A stretch of 64,000 bases of DNA, taken from assembly GCA_933207985.1 (NCBI GenBank), contig OW240916.1, positions 132,732,834 to 132,796,833 on the forward strand. The letters are read 5' to 3'. Below are positions 48,640-60,122 of the stretch, piece by piece. The stretch is from Pelobates cultripes. Its lineage: Eukaryota; Chordata; Amphibia; Anura; Pelobatidae. The translations under genes were made by a program, and so were the position numbers. The first letter of the stretch is position 1. Each line of letters opens with the position of its first letter. Below the pieces are notes generated by a model. The model had not been told where the DNA came from. It saw nothing but the letters and a program-made list of their open reading frames with translations, and searched no databases.

Positions 48640-49215
48640 TTTACCCCTACCCCACACAGCACAGTACCCCTACCCCCTTACACAGCACCCGTACCCCCTA
48701 CACAACACCCCTACCCCCCACAGCATCCTTCCCCCACAGCACCCCTACCCCCACAGAATCCCTACCCCAGAGCACCCCTACCCCCCAGAGCACAGCACCC
48801 CTACCCCCACAGCACCCCCACCCCCACAGCAGCCCTACCCCCACACAGCACCCCTCCCCCAACAGCACCCCTACCCCACAGCCCCTACCCCCACACAGCA
48901 CAGCACCCTACCCCCGCACAGCACCCCTACCCACACAGCACAGCACCCCTACCCCCACACACACCCCTACCCCCACACACACACCCCCACACAGCACCCT
49001 TACCCACCACAGCACAGCACCCCTACCCCCACACACCACAGCAAACCTAACCTTTACCCCCACACAGCACATCACCCCTACCCCACACAGCATATCACCC
49101 CTACCCACCACACACACAGCACCCCTACCCACCACACACACAGCACCCCCACACACAGTACCCCCCCCCACACACACAGCACCCCTCAGACACACACACA
49201 GCACACCACATCCTT
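48640..49215 (+). repeat. ACCCCTACCCCCACACAGC minisatellite
   Basis: C-rich units of about 15-25 bp with CCCCTACCCCCACACAGCAC words. Pro/Thr-rich frames here are not genes. Confidence 0.94.
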
Positions 49216-49254
49216 ACACACAAACACATACACTGCACCCCTCAATGCAGTATG

Positions 49255-49835
49255 TACATGTGTATTCAGCAGTCTGTGTGTATGTATTCAGCAGACTGTG
49301 TGTACTCAGCAGTCTGTGTGTGTATGTGTGTGTATTCAGCAGTCTGTGTGTGTGTATATTCAGCAGTCTCTGTGTGTGTATTCAGCAGTCTGTGAGTGTG
49401 TGTACTCAGTAGTCTGTGAGTGTGTGTACTCAACAGTGTGTGTGTATTCAGCAGTCTGTGTGTGTGTGTGTGTATGTATTCAGCAGATTGTGTGTATGTA
49501 CTCAGTAGTCTGTGAGTGCGTGTACTCAACAGTCTGTGTGTGTGTGTGTACTAAGCAGTGTATGTATTCAGCAGACTGTGTGTGTGTATTCAGCAGTGTA
49601 TGTATTTAGCAGTCTGTGTGTATTCAGCAGTCTGTCTGTATGTGTATTCAGCAATCTGTCTGTATGTGTATTTAGCGGACTGTGTATGTATTTAGTGGAC
49701 AGTGTGTGTGTGTGTGTGTATTTAGCGGACGGTGTGTCTGTGTATTTAGCAGACGGTGTGTGTATGTATTTAGCAGCCGGTGTGTGTATGTATTTAGCAG
49801 CCGGTGTGTGAATGTGTTCAGCAGTCTGTGTGTAT
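49255..49835 (+). repeat. TATTCAGCAGTCTGTGTG minisatellite
   Basis: Units of about 18-30 bp with TATTCAGCAGTCTGTGTGTG that drift towards TATTTAGCGGACTGTG and TATTTAGCAGCCGGTGTG at the right, so the array shows an internal gradient of variants. Confidence 0.94.
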
Positions 49836-50110
49836 GTATTGCATTTGTTGGAGATACTAATAAATATAAGCTTAATTTTATCTATTTATATCATAATTTA
49901 AAATTTGTATCATTGGACTCTCTGTTGTGTTCTTCTTTTAAAACAAAAGTTGTTAATTAGTTTGGACAACTGTACGAGTAGTTTTTTTCTAAACTTAAAC
50001 CTCAGTATTCAGGTTTAATTGCCATGTTGGCACTTTGAGGGGAAAAAAGTTGGCATGTATTGCGGTTTGGTCACTCGGGCTCAAAAAGGTTCGCCATCAC
50101 TGGTCTAAAT

Positions 50111-51115
50111 CATTATGAATTCCATTCCGAGCAAGTTGGCTATCTGATTTTCAGAAAATGTATACATGGGAATGTGTTTTCCTTGCAAGTGGCTTGTGTT
50201 TAGATCTCTTTAGAGAAGACAAAAAGAAGATAAATATTTAATTCATTCAGGATTTAAAAGGATGTCAATGAGCCATGGGTTAGGTTGTCTGACTCAAATA
50301 CTCTGTTTCATCAAAAAGATGTTGATTATGCTATGTTTTCAGAAACCTAATCAGATAACACCTTGAATAGGTTTTTCTTAGCAGAGTGGAAGAGATAAGG
50401 AGATTTAAACACAAGCTATTTATTCATAAATGACATTCAAGGGGTTTAGATTATATGAGATCTGGCATCTTAAAGCAATAATACTATACTATAATGCAAT
50501 CTGTGCTTAAAGGTAAATCTCATAATAAAAGATTTTCAGTAATTTCCCTTTAAGGTCTTTTATTTTTGCGATATCATTTTTTGCAAGCTGGAAATGGAAG
50601 CTTCATGAAATAACACTTAAACAATGTGACAATCCGTAAAATCTCTCCAGCTACTCACTGCCTAGTGCAGCAGGGTTTTCTTTGCAAAAATGTTGATAAT
50701 AGTATCTCCACCTACCCATGCCTTATATAATACAGCATCCACGCAGTAACTGTGCCATTTCAAGGGAAGTATACAACCCTTTTGGAAACAAAGTAAATAC
50801 AATCCCTGGGTCGAGTAATTATAATTAATTTGCTTATTTTATGAAGCCTTCATGGTGACAGTTACTACTTATTAGTAGATTAGAAGAATGGTTTCTCATC
50901 ATTCTCAGTATAATTAGAAATATGCTGAATACATTATCTTGCCGTTTATGTCACAGTGTGAGTTCTTTTACATACGTTTATACCATTAATGACTGTTTTT
51001 AGAAAAATAGAAATAGCAACAAATTGATATTTAAATGTAAGTAAACCTCAGTATTCTTTAACACTTCAATCACTTTCTGTGCTCATCTAGTAATACATTT
51101 TCTTTTTCCAAAAAG
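50111..51115 (+). other. rfx3: RFX3 intron remainder, no feature seen
   Basis: AT-rich sequence between the hAT and the next exon. Nothing else recognised. Confidence 0.5.
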
Positions 51116-51235
51116 GGGAAACTCCAAATACCATTACTATGGGATCCGTGTCAAGCCAGACTCCCCTCTTAATCGGTTACAAGAGGACATGCAATACATG
51201 GCTATGAGACAGCAACCCATGCAGCAGAAACAGAG
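51116..51235 (+). CDS. rfx3: RFX3 exon encoding the end of the DNA-binding domain
   Basis: 120-bp exon between aaaaag and gtaacc. The first base completes AGG (Arg) from the previous exon. It encodes GNSKYHYYGIRVKPDSPLNR, the wing that contacts the X-box in RFX structures, followed by LQEDMQYMAMRQQPMQQKQ. Both starting and ending phase is 2, as needed to join the next exon. The residues Met-Gln-Gln-Lys-Gln are as in RFX3, not RFX2. Confidence 0.97.
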
Positions 51236-52364
51236 GTAACCAAAACACTGCATGTAGAGGCATACCTCCTGCAAATAAACAGTATAAATCAATGCATAGA
51301 GGTCACCACATAGATACATTCAAGGCACTTAGACATCAATAACGCAAATGCTATGTGAACAGCCACACCACCTTCCATTGCTTATTATAAAGGATTCTTA
51401 GTGTTTGAAGGTTGCCACGTAGACACATTGCCTCAATGTATTGTGCTCACTGTGGCAATAACTGTTAATTAACTTAAATAATATAGTGTCACTCTAAAGT
51501 CAATTTTCTATCTAGCACAAAATCAAAAGATTTCAAAGATGACCCTAACTGCGCCAAGATGGATGTGTGTTATTTGAGTTCATTTAGTTTTGCTAATTTC
51601 CCAAGGACTAATTTAGGTTCTCCTAAATCTGAAAATTGTGGCATCTCTCATAGGCTATACATTTCTCGTGTTTCTTTTTGTTTCTGCCTCTCTGACTTCA
51701 CTGTATTGTGCTGTGAGCCATAACTCTCAATTTTCTCTGTAGGGAGATTATTTATGTTTATTTTTGTGCCCTTTGTTCAAGCGATTTCTTGTCAATGTTC
51801 TATTACATGAATGCAAAATAATAATTGAATGTAAATATCTATAGTTATATATATATTAAGTTGTCACATTAAGTATTTCTGCCCTTCCCACAGTGTTTTT
51901 AGATGAACATACCTGGGATATTGCATGGTTTCAAACTGAGGCTCCTTGTATGACCTAGACTCGAAAACCTATGCTCTCTGAGCAGGGGATCGAAGTGTTT
52001 AGAGTTTATTGTCATTGATGTTTGCTCTGCACTGCTTATTTCTTGCACAGAACAGCTTACTCTTTTTTTTTTCTTTATAAAACAAGGAAGCAATGGATTT
52101 CTGGAGTATTGATAAGACGTAAAAAGAAATAAAGGGCATGACAGGCCCAATACCTGTTATGTGTATTTCTTTACATATTATACCTTAAAAATCTTCCTTT
52201 TTATAGTTCTATTTGTGACATGAATGATTTTCTCCATTATGTACTTTTTAATCACAAGTGATGTATATTATTTCAGTAAGTGTAATCTTGTCCATCCCCC
52301 TTCCCAAAAAAATACATTTTGTAAGAGCCAAACTCAGCATGTTGGCTTTATGATAATTTTGCAG
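51236..52364 (+). other. rfx3: RFX3 intron, 1.1 kb
   Basis: Starts gtaacc and ends ttttgcag. No other feature recognised. Confidence 0.7.
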
Positions 52365-52486
52365 GTACAAGTCTATGCAGAAAGTGGATGGAGTGGGAGA
52401 TGGTTTTGCAGGCAGCGGACCACAGGGTGGAGCATCAGTTGAACAAACCGTAATTGCCCAAAGCCAACACCATCAACAGTTTTTAG
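52365..52486 (+). CDS. rfx3: RFX3 exon encoding the linker after the DNA-binding domain
   Basis: 122-bp exon between ttttgcag and gtacgt. It encodes YKSMQKVDGVGDGFAGSG followed by SVEQTVIAQSQHHQQFL. The Gln/His-rich end matches the RFX3 linker; the Gly-rich middle differs at several positions from the mammalian protein as I remember it, which fits a less constrained linker. It ends one base into a codon (G), completed to Asp by the next exon. Confidence 0.95.
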
Positions 52487-52839
52487 GTACGTGGCTCATG
52501 TTGTGAGGCTAAAAGTATCTGTCTGGATAATTAGAACAAAATTAGTGCAAAAGGGTTCTCTTTCTATTCTAAATTATTTAGGTTTGCTACACAAATCATA
52601 AAAGCCTTATTTGTCTTAATGTTTATTAGTTGCCAGTAAACAAAATCAAAACAGCTTTTATTTTATTTTTTGCTGTTCTGTTTTTCCAAACTGAGCTCGC
52701 TATCTAAAAAACACTTCAGTGGGTTTATGTGTGCATTTTACGTTTGGATTTGAACTAAACCAGCAGATAAAGATAGCACGTTATACTAAAAGTCAATTAA
52801 TGAAAGTCTACTGTGCACTATTTACACATTAGGGTTTTG

Positions 52840-52919
52840 CATGCTGTTGTACGTTTTCGGGCATTTAATTGGTAACTGTGATTTATTCAATGCAAGGGGA
52901 TATTTGATACTTTGAACGA
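52840..52919 (+). repeat. 80-bp inverted repeat, left copy
   Basis: Begins CATGCTGTTGTACGTTTTCG and ends TTGAACGA. It is the exact reverse complement of 54388-54467, all 80 bases. Similarity stops abruptly on both sides. Confidence 0.97.
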
Positions 52920-54387
52920 AGATTTAGAAATTTCACAGTACAATTTGTACATAAATTACTTCATAGCATAAGGTTATATACTGACTGTAATGTTAGGGTA
53001 GGCTGATGTATTGTAAATTCTTCTGTTTGTAGCTTTTTATTTATTGTTGTATGTTAAATCTATATTATAAAATATTCTAATATATTTGATGTAATGCAAA
53101 GAGCCCTCTTACCATACAGTAGAGATGAAGTGGTTAGTTTACAGACCCTAGTCATTTGACGAGTTAAATGATTACAGTTTGATTCTAGAAAGGCCAGATA
53201 TTCCACCTTTTATTTTTTGTGTGTATCTTTCTTCTGTTTGAGTCCTTTATCTCAGAAATACAAGGACAGATTTAAAGAAAGACTAGATCACACATACTTA
53301 TGATGCTATAGTGCATACATTAGCATAGCACAGTAAAAACATATGTACTGCTAGTCAAAGACCTGCTACCCCCTTAGAGGAAGCACACAGCACACAGTCC
53401 AGAAGAGTAGGTTTTCAATAGCTCACTTGGACTCTGGCGGTCGTTTGGTACAACCAAAGGAATTGTATTCGTACAAAAATAAAATTAAATTAAACAATAC
53501 TGGGTAAAAGGAAACTTTTGGACTAATGTGTTGTTCTGTATGGACCAGGGACCAGAAATCACATGAAAACACTTATTGATACAGTCTAAAAAAAACCTGA
53601 GCCTCAGTCGTATTTATTGACTCACATAACCAAAAACACGAAAGAAAAAAAGAGCCTACAAGTTTGTGGGAGAATATATTTTATATTTATTTACATATAT
53701 ATGCTCGCACGAACTCCTAGTCCTGTTTTTCTTTTGTATCTTTGGCTACTCAATTTACCCCCCTGCCCCCTAGGAGTTTTGTTCTACATTTTCATTTAGG
53801 CTTGATCTTTCTGTTTTGTTTTGTAGTGGCTCAGATATTTTCGGATTGGGTTAAGAAAGCCTTTAATGCTTGTCATTTGCCATCGAATCATGACAATTAA
53901 GTGTTTAAACCTAATGGTGGGCTATTGGTTAACAGCGGTGGTGGATGTTGGCATTTAAAGCATTAGTGTTAACTGTGAAAACTGAAGTTGAATCATTTAC
54001 CAAATTGCTTCATAAATTCTTCTATCAGTTATATAGATCTACTATTACCCCGAAAGCATTGTCCTTTACTAAACGGCCTATGCATTACACATTACTTCTC
54101 TGAGATATGTTATTTCTTTTTTCTCAGAACATCAAAAAGTAGCCCGCAAAAAGGTTGCTGCGGTATTTATTTCCCATCTTGTAATTTCTTCTGTATTCTG
54201 CTTTTATGAACAAGTGATTCAGACGTGTTAGATTCGATTAGCCATAACCAATGCATCTGTATTTTGTCTAAATGACTCTGCACACTATATCTGGCAAATT
54301 ATGTAGTTATTCCATTACAGGTTAAGTGGGATTGAGTATGTGTTATGAGGCGCTGTGCTGAGCTGTGACGTTTATCAATTAAGTGGC

Positions 54388-54467
54388 TCGTTCAAAGTAT
54401 CAAATATCCCCTTGCATTGAATAAATCACAGTTACCAATTAAATGCCCGAAAACGTACAACAGCATG
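54388..54467 (-). repeat. 80-bp inverted repeat, right copy
   Basis: Exact reverse complement of 52840-52919. Taken together they look like 80-bp terminal repeats of a 1628-bp segment, but there is no obvious target duplication outside them (TTAGGGTTTTG left, TAATGTTTCC right) and no coding sequence inside. An inverted duplication of a conserved non-coding element is the other reading. Confidence 0.97.
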
Positions 54468-54471
54468 TAAT

Positions 54472-54485
54472 GTTTCCATAGCAAC
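54472..54485. promoter_or_regulatory. X-box-like site, GTTTCCATAGCAAC
   Basis: Fits the 14-base X-box pattern RYYNYY-AT-RRNRAC at every position. It begins 4 bases after the right copy of the 80-bp repeat; the left copy has no such neighbour. Binding by RFX proteins is inferred only. Confidence 0.55.
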
Positions 54486-54825
54486 TTAAACAGCATTCCC
54501 ACAGTTTAATATGGGTGAAATAAAGATCAGTATACAAACCCGTTTCTAGATGCTGTATGCTGAAAATGCTCCACCGCCCTTAAGAACTACAGCAATGCAA
54601 CAAAGTGATGGGGCTTCCTTCACCTAATTTTTGAGACCTCCTCTTGATGCCAAGACCTTCAGAAGGTTACCACCCATTACACGTTCAGGTATCTTTACTA
54701 AAGTGAGAATTGTCAGTTATACAAGGTGAGTTTCCATTTTAAGGCCAAAATAGGCAATCTGGAAAAAATCTCCAATTTTAGTTTAGCTATTTTGGTCTAA
54801 AATTTGAAATTAAAATAAAACCTAG

Positions 54826-55771
54826 AAACATAGAATGTGACGGCAGATAAGAACCATTCGGCCCATCTAGTCTGCCCAATTTTCTAAATACTTTCATTAG
54901 TCCCTAGCCTTATCTTATAGTTAGGATAGCCTTATGCCTATCCCACGCATGCTTAAACTCCTTTACTGTGTTAACCTCTACCACTTCAGCTGGAAGGCTA
55001 TTCCATGCATCCACTACCCTCTCAGTAAAGTATTACTTCCTGATATTATTTTTAAAGGACCACTCTAGGCACCCAGACCACTTCAGCTTAATGAAGTGGT
55101 CTGGGTGCCTGGTCCAGCTAGGGTTAACCCATTTTTTAATAAACATAGCAGTTTCAGAGAAACTGCTATGTTTATTAATGGGTTAAGCCTTCCTCCAATT
55201 CCTCTAGTGGCTGTCTCATTGACAGCCACTAGAGGCGCTTGCGTGCTTCTCACTGTGATTTTCACAGTGAGAGCACGCAGCGTCCATAGGAAAGCATTGT
55301 AAATGCTTTCCTATGCGACGGGCTGAATGCGCGCGCAGCTCTTGCCGCGCGTGCGCATTCAGCCCAGGAGGAGGATCGGAGGAGGAGAGGAGGCAGAGAG
55401 CTCCCCGCCCAGCGCTGGAAAAAGGTAAGTTTTTAACCCTTTCCCCTTTCCAGAGCCGGGCGGGAGGGGGTCCCTGAGGGTGGGGGCACCCTCAGGGCAC
55501 TATAGTGCCAGGAAAACGAGTATGTTTTCCTGGCACAATAGTGGTCCTTTAAACCTTTGCTCCTCTAATTTAAGAGTATGTCCTCTTGTTGTGGCAGTTT
55601 TTCTTCTTTTAAATATAGTCTCCTCCTTTACTGTGTTGATTCCCGTTATGTGTTTAAATGTTTGTATCATATCCCCCCAGTCTCATCTTTCCTCCAAGCT
55701 ATACATGTTAAGATCCTTTAACCTTTCCTGGTAAGTTTTATCCCGCTTATTAGCCCTTCTCTGAACTCTCT
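54826..55771 (-). repeat. CR1/L2-type LINE 3' region, split by a TTAA element
   Basis: Same family and orientation as 1-790 (shared 'ctttcctccaagctatacat' at 55687). The tail starts 'aaacatagaatgtgacggca' at 54827. Removing 55056-55552 restores a continuous sequence, 'tattattttTTAAacctttgc', so the TTAA element inserted after the LINE. Confidence 0.8.
55052..55552. mobile_element. TTAA element made of eight consecutive hairpins
   Basis: Bounded by TTAA with a 13-bp terminal repeat TTAAAGGACCACT. Hairpins: 55067-55085/55092-55110 (19 bp), 55138-55155/55159-55176 (18 bp), 55201-55215/55221-55235 (15 bp), 55241-55258/55262-55278 (17 of 18), 55286-55298/55302-55314 (13 bp), 55320-55332/55353-55365 (13 bp), 55472-55482/55487-55497 (11 bp) and 55506-55517/55524-55535 (12 bp). 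A splice-donor-like AAAAAG/GTAAGT is at 55425. Copies at 43307 and 42990 share the hairpin order. No coding capacity. Confidence 0.93.
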
Positions 55772-55982
55772 GTAGACAATTCTCACTCCAGTGAATGACC
55801 TTGTTTATTTTTGAACTGTCTAAAATGTAATCCCGACAGGCCAAAAAGATGACTTGAGAAAACTACCTCTCTTGAGCATCAGTTGCTTTGCAGTTTGGTT
55901 CTGGACTTTGCTTATGAGTTGGACCATTCTGTTAATGGTACAGATATTCCTCTGTAATGGCACAAGTAAACTAAAACTTTGT

Positions 55983-56110
55983 TAAAGGAAACACTACAAG
56001 CACCATAACCACAACAATGTGTAGTAATTATAGTACCAAGAATGCATTGTAGTAGCTAAAATATTTCAGAGCAGTTTCACTTCTTACCTGTGGTCCACTG
56101 GGCACTACTT
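55983..56110. repeat. Left end of a TTAA element
   Basis: Begins TTAAAGGAAACACTACAAGC followed by 'accataaccac', as in related elements. No matching right end was found. Confidence 0.55.
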
Positions 56111-58594
56111 CCTAACATATACTGGAGTTTCTACTACTTGCTGTTATTTTGGTCCTTTTTGTTTTTATTTTGGTTCTTATGTTCCTACCAATCTATTTCA
56201 GCTAGTTTAGGATAACCATGGATTTTACATTCTGAGTGTATCTACACCTTTAAATTTGCACTAGAAACCTGAAAACTTAATTATTCCTTTTATAACATTA
56301 CTTTATACAGTGATGCTTTACTTAAAGACTTATATAAACGTAATGTGACACACACAAGGTATGTCGTCACATATGGCAGCAAAGTCCTGTGATATTCCTT
56401 ACTTTGAGTAATAGACTAACGCTTGAGCAATTGAACATGCATATATTAAGTAGAATATATGAAAAACTAGAGGTACTACAGATTTATCTCATTTAGTGCA
56501 CAGATTTATGATTGCAAAGAAACAAAATATTTTTTATATAGGAGATATTTGGGGTATTTTACTTTCTATAAAAGCAACAAATATTTTCAACAAATATTAA
56601 GTATCATGGAGTGAGCACTTGACCAACACCAATATTAAACATTTTTATATAGATTTTTATATTGTTTTGTTTTTTACTTTTTTTTTTTTTAAATCATTTG
56701 TTTGGTAACTGTGTTGCTTATAGATATAATTGGAGCATATTCACCTGGATTATATATCTTGTTAAATAATATTCAGTACAACTGACACCGGCAATTTTAC
56801 TATTGATGTCCTTCCCAATGTACACATAGTAGAGGACACTGGCATGATATTGCATAAAGACAAGCATTTCTAGCAGACATATACAATTTTGCTATGAGAA
56901 TAGACTAGACTTTGGACTGTCTTTTAATGAGGTGATAGTTTTGAAGTGTCGTGCCTTTCATGTACTGTTTAGCATTATATTCTTCTGCCTTCAGAATTTT
57001 TCACATTACTCTTGGTGGATAATTGGAATTTTTTTGTTTTTGTTTTGTTTTTGGTCCAGTTGGAGTGGTCCTACATATATTTTTGTTTTTACTTTATATT
57101 GTGATTGATTTCTTTTTTTGTCCAGTTATCTTCTTTTATGTAACTGTGTCTGTGTGAATTAGCCCTCATGCACTTTTTTGGCTCCCTGACTCCTTGCCAT
57201 TCTTGTACCTACTTCCCTGCTCCCTTACTGCACTATTCATTGTGGGGAGTTACTCTTTGTTTGTAACTACACTCCAATTCCTGCAGTTGTTCAATTCTTT
57301 GTACATGCCAGCTCCTGAGTTTGTTCCCTCTACGTATTACAGTTTTCTTTATTTACCCTGCAGGACCTTATGACAATACAGCATAGAAGAAGGTTTAACA
57401 AAAGATTGTTGCCCGCACCCTTTAAAATAACTCCCACTATTGTCACATGCTATTTATAGCTGATTTTTTTTCTAAACATAAAACCACTATTTACTTATTT
57501 CCGAGGATATTTCCAATATTATTATTTTTTAAGGCGATGTACTTATATGTCTTTACTGACATTATTAGTGTAGAATCGTCTGTTTTACAATTATTGACAT
57601 TCCGGAAACACTGATCATTTTTAAGATATTACTTGGAAACACTTTTTATTTTTTACAGTGCTTTGTTTTCATGTAGGAAATATGTCGATCAAGCACCAAA
57701 ATGTATGTGGAACAGCCTGTGATGCTAGGTAGCAGAAACACAATTAGAGATCCCTTTTCCTTAACAAAAATTAGTATTAAAAAATGTATTGTTTCCCTTA
57801 ATTTTCTTGTGGTGGTTCTCTAATATCATAGATAATTCAGAATATGACATTTTTCGTTCACAGATAAGTTTCCCAAAGGTATCTGTAGTTAAAATGCCAT
57901 GCTGTTAAATAGCAACAGGATTGAAAACTATAGGCTTTTTTGTGTTTTAATAACTCGTGAACACTTATATGTAACATAATATTCTTTTATTTCTTCCCCC
58001 AAATATTTTTCTTTCACCCGAAATATGCAGAAGTAGAAGACATTGTTGCCCCAGTAGAATGATTGTATGGATTCATAATCCCCACATGGATACTGAATCA
58101 TAATGTCTTCTGCCAAAACGTCATCGTGTCTCTAGAAGCATGTTCTGGAATCTGCACATATAGGGCTGTAAAAAGATAAAATTCTTACTATTTGCATCAT
58201 ACCGGATAATTAAATTATTAAATTTAGGGATGCAATCATCCCATCTTTGCATGAATTTTCTTTTCATGGCTATCTTTAGAACTCTTACCTGCAAGCGCAC
58301 TACAGACAATTCTAATACATGTTATTGTTATTATTATAAATTTTATTACCATCATTTGTTAATTAATTGAATGGGTGAGCTGTGTGCTATTAGCTGTTGT
58401 TATGGTGTATTAAATTAGAAACAGAATTCCAGGTATTACCAGATGTGTTAGTCACTCTATTGATACATAATAAACAGGCAGCAATGATAGAGGCGTGAGT
58501 TAGGGTTTTTATGTGGGTGGGGGTGAGATAAAAGGATTTGTAGAGTGTGAGAAGCGCAGATGTTGTTTAGGGAAAAAAGGTTAGAGTGGAAGGG

Positions 58595-58850
58595 CTATAA
58601 ATGGTTGGTTTACGTACGCATACCTACCCTCACCCCTCCCCCCCCTTTTTTTCTTCCCCTTTACTCTCTCATCTTCGCTCTTCCCTTATCATAGCTTTCC
58701 CTCTAGGTTTCTTAACCAATACTAGCTTTTCTCCTCACTTGACTGAGGGTTACACATATTCTGCTGATCTGTAATGTTATTCTGTCTTCTATCATTTCTC
58801 TATGTAAAACTCAAAATAAAGATTGTCAAAAAATAAAAAAAACAAAAAAT
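58595..58850 (+). repeat. L1-like LINE 3' end
   Basis: C/T-rich stretch, then an AATAAA signal at about 58816 and an A-rich tail, the same organisation as the end of the L1 at 7560-8528. Only the 3' untranslated part is present; no protein. Confidence 0.5.
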
Positions 58851-60122
58851 AGAGATCTGTTTTAAAAGGATCTGCTGAATATGATATAAATCAACCCTCT
58901 GGCAAAAAACAAGAATTCCACAGTATTTGTTCTCACCGTAAAGAATCCTTTGCTGTAGTTAAAATCTTCTTTCTACAAATGTCATTGGATGATCTCTTAT
59001 CATTTTTACAGTCCTGTAAATTAACAGGTCATCAGAGACCTGTCTGTGCTGGCCCTGTATATATTTTTATAATGTTACCAAACCCTCTTGAAATAAACAT
59101 TCCAGGCACGATAAATACTTAATCTTAATGAAGTTCTTTTGGGGCCATGAAGTCTTGGGTGCTGTCTTACCTTAAGGAGTTAAACCATTTACTAACAATG
59201 CGAAGACAGTGCCCATCCATTCCGCCCTGTGTTTCCATGCTGCTGATATGCTGTAAGTGTCAGCTGATGCTCTCAGTCTATCACTTGATAGACCTTGTGT
59301 GAGAAAGGTATGTAGCTATCATTAATACTCTCAGCAGCACTCAGTTCTCAGCTTCTTGAGGAAGCTTTGGACATCACTGGATGACGTATTTTCTAGATCT
59401 TTCTTCCCCCTGTTAATTTATTATCCACTTCTTTACTTTTACCAATTTCCTAATATCCTTCTTTAAAGTGAATTTGTCATGACTGATTTGGTTTGCAGTT
59501 TTCTAGCTATCTGGCTTGACTCATGTTATAGAATGAAGTGTTTCTTCTCTTAATACTATGAAAAGCTCATATTTTAATGTGTTTCCATTTCCACTGTCTC
59601 CTGTTGAGAGCATCAAACATGTTTTCAGCAGTGTTACACTTGCTGAAAGACACACTCCTGCATAATGCTGCCTAGGAAGCAGAGACTTCCAAAAACAGGT
59701 TAAAAGTTTCCAAAACTGTATGATGATTTTGTGTTAATAAAACATAACTGTTATCGTTCTCCATTCTCAGAATTACTTGTCCAGATCTGCTGCAATTAAT
59801 CAATCAGGTAGTTTCTCACTTTACTCTGCCCTGGTGCTGCTCTCACACATAGCTTGCCCCTTTTCCCTACTTCCCCTTGCAGGCATTTCTTTCCCTTAGC
59901 CTAAATTCAAGCAGGAGAAATGACCCAAAAGATTTCTCTTATAACAGACATGCAGAGCACAGCCTTTTTATCGCTTAGCTGATCAGCACAGACTGAATTA
60001 GGTGAGCAGATGGGAAAAAGGCTGATTTTAAAGAAATCTAGACATTTGCAACCAATTTTATTTCTGCACAATATATAGATAAAATGTGATTCTCTCTCAT
60101 TTAATATTGAGTTGTGTTTGTC

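Larger units (their letters stand above)
48266..50102 (+). mobile_element. hAT non-autonomous element, 8-bp TSD GTCTAAAT, with X-box
   Basis: Bounded by a perfect GTCTAAAT duplication at 48258-48265 and 50103-50110. Left end CTGTGATGGCC, right end the complement of CAGTGATGGCGAACCTTTTT, a terminus typical of vertebrate hAT elements. Inside: a GC-rich palindrome (about 48413-48523) with an X-box at its apex, TGGACCACCAGGGATGG at 48540, a splice-donor-like CAAAG/GTAAGA at 48582, then an ACCCCTACCCCCACACAGC minisatellite and a TATTCAGCAGTCTGTGTG repeat. No transposase. It lies in the RFX3 intron after the first DNA-binding-domain exon. Confidence 0.92.

Noticed and set aside
48447..49412. 321-codon Thr/Pro-rich frame
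   Set aside because: It runs from a hAT palindrome into its minisatellites; not conserved protein.
47695..52486. Assignment to RFX2 or RFX1 instead of RFX3
   Set aside because: IRSIFM, the MQQKQ end, the VDGVGDG linker and the LPDGTTFEDVKSLQ stretch fit RFX3; RFX2 differs at several of these positions as I know it.
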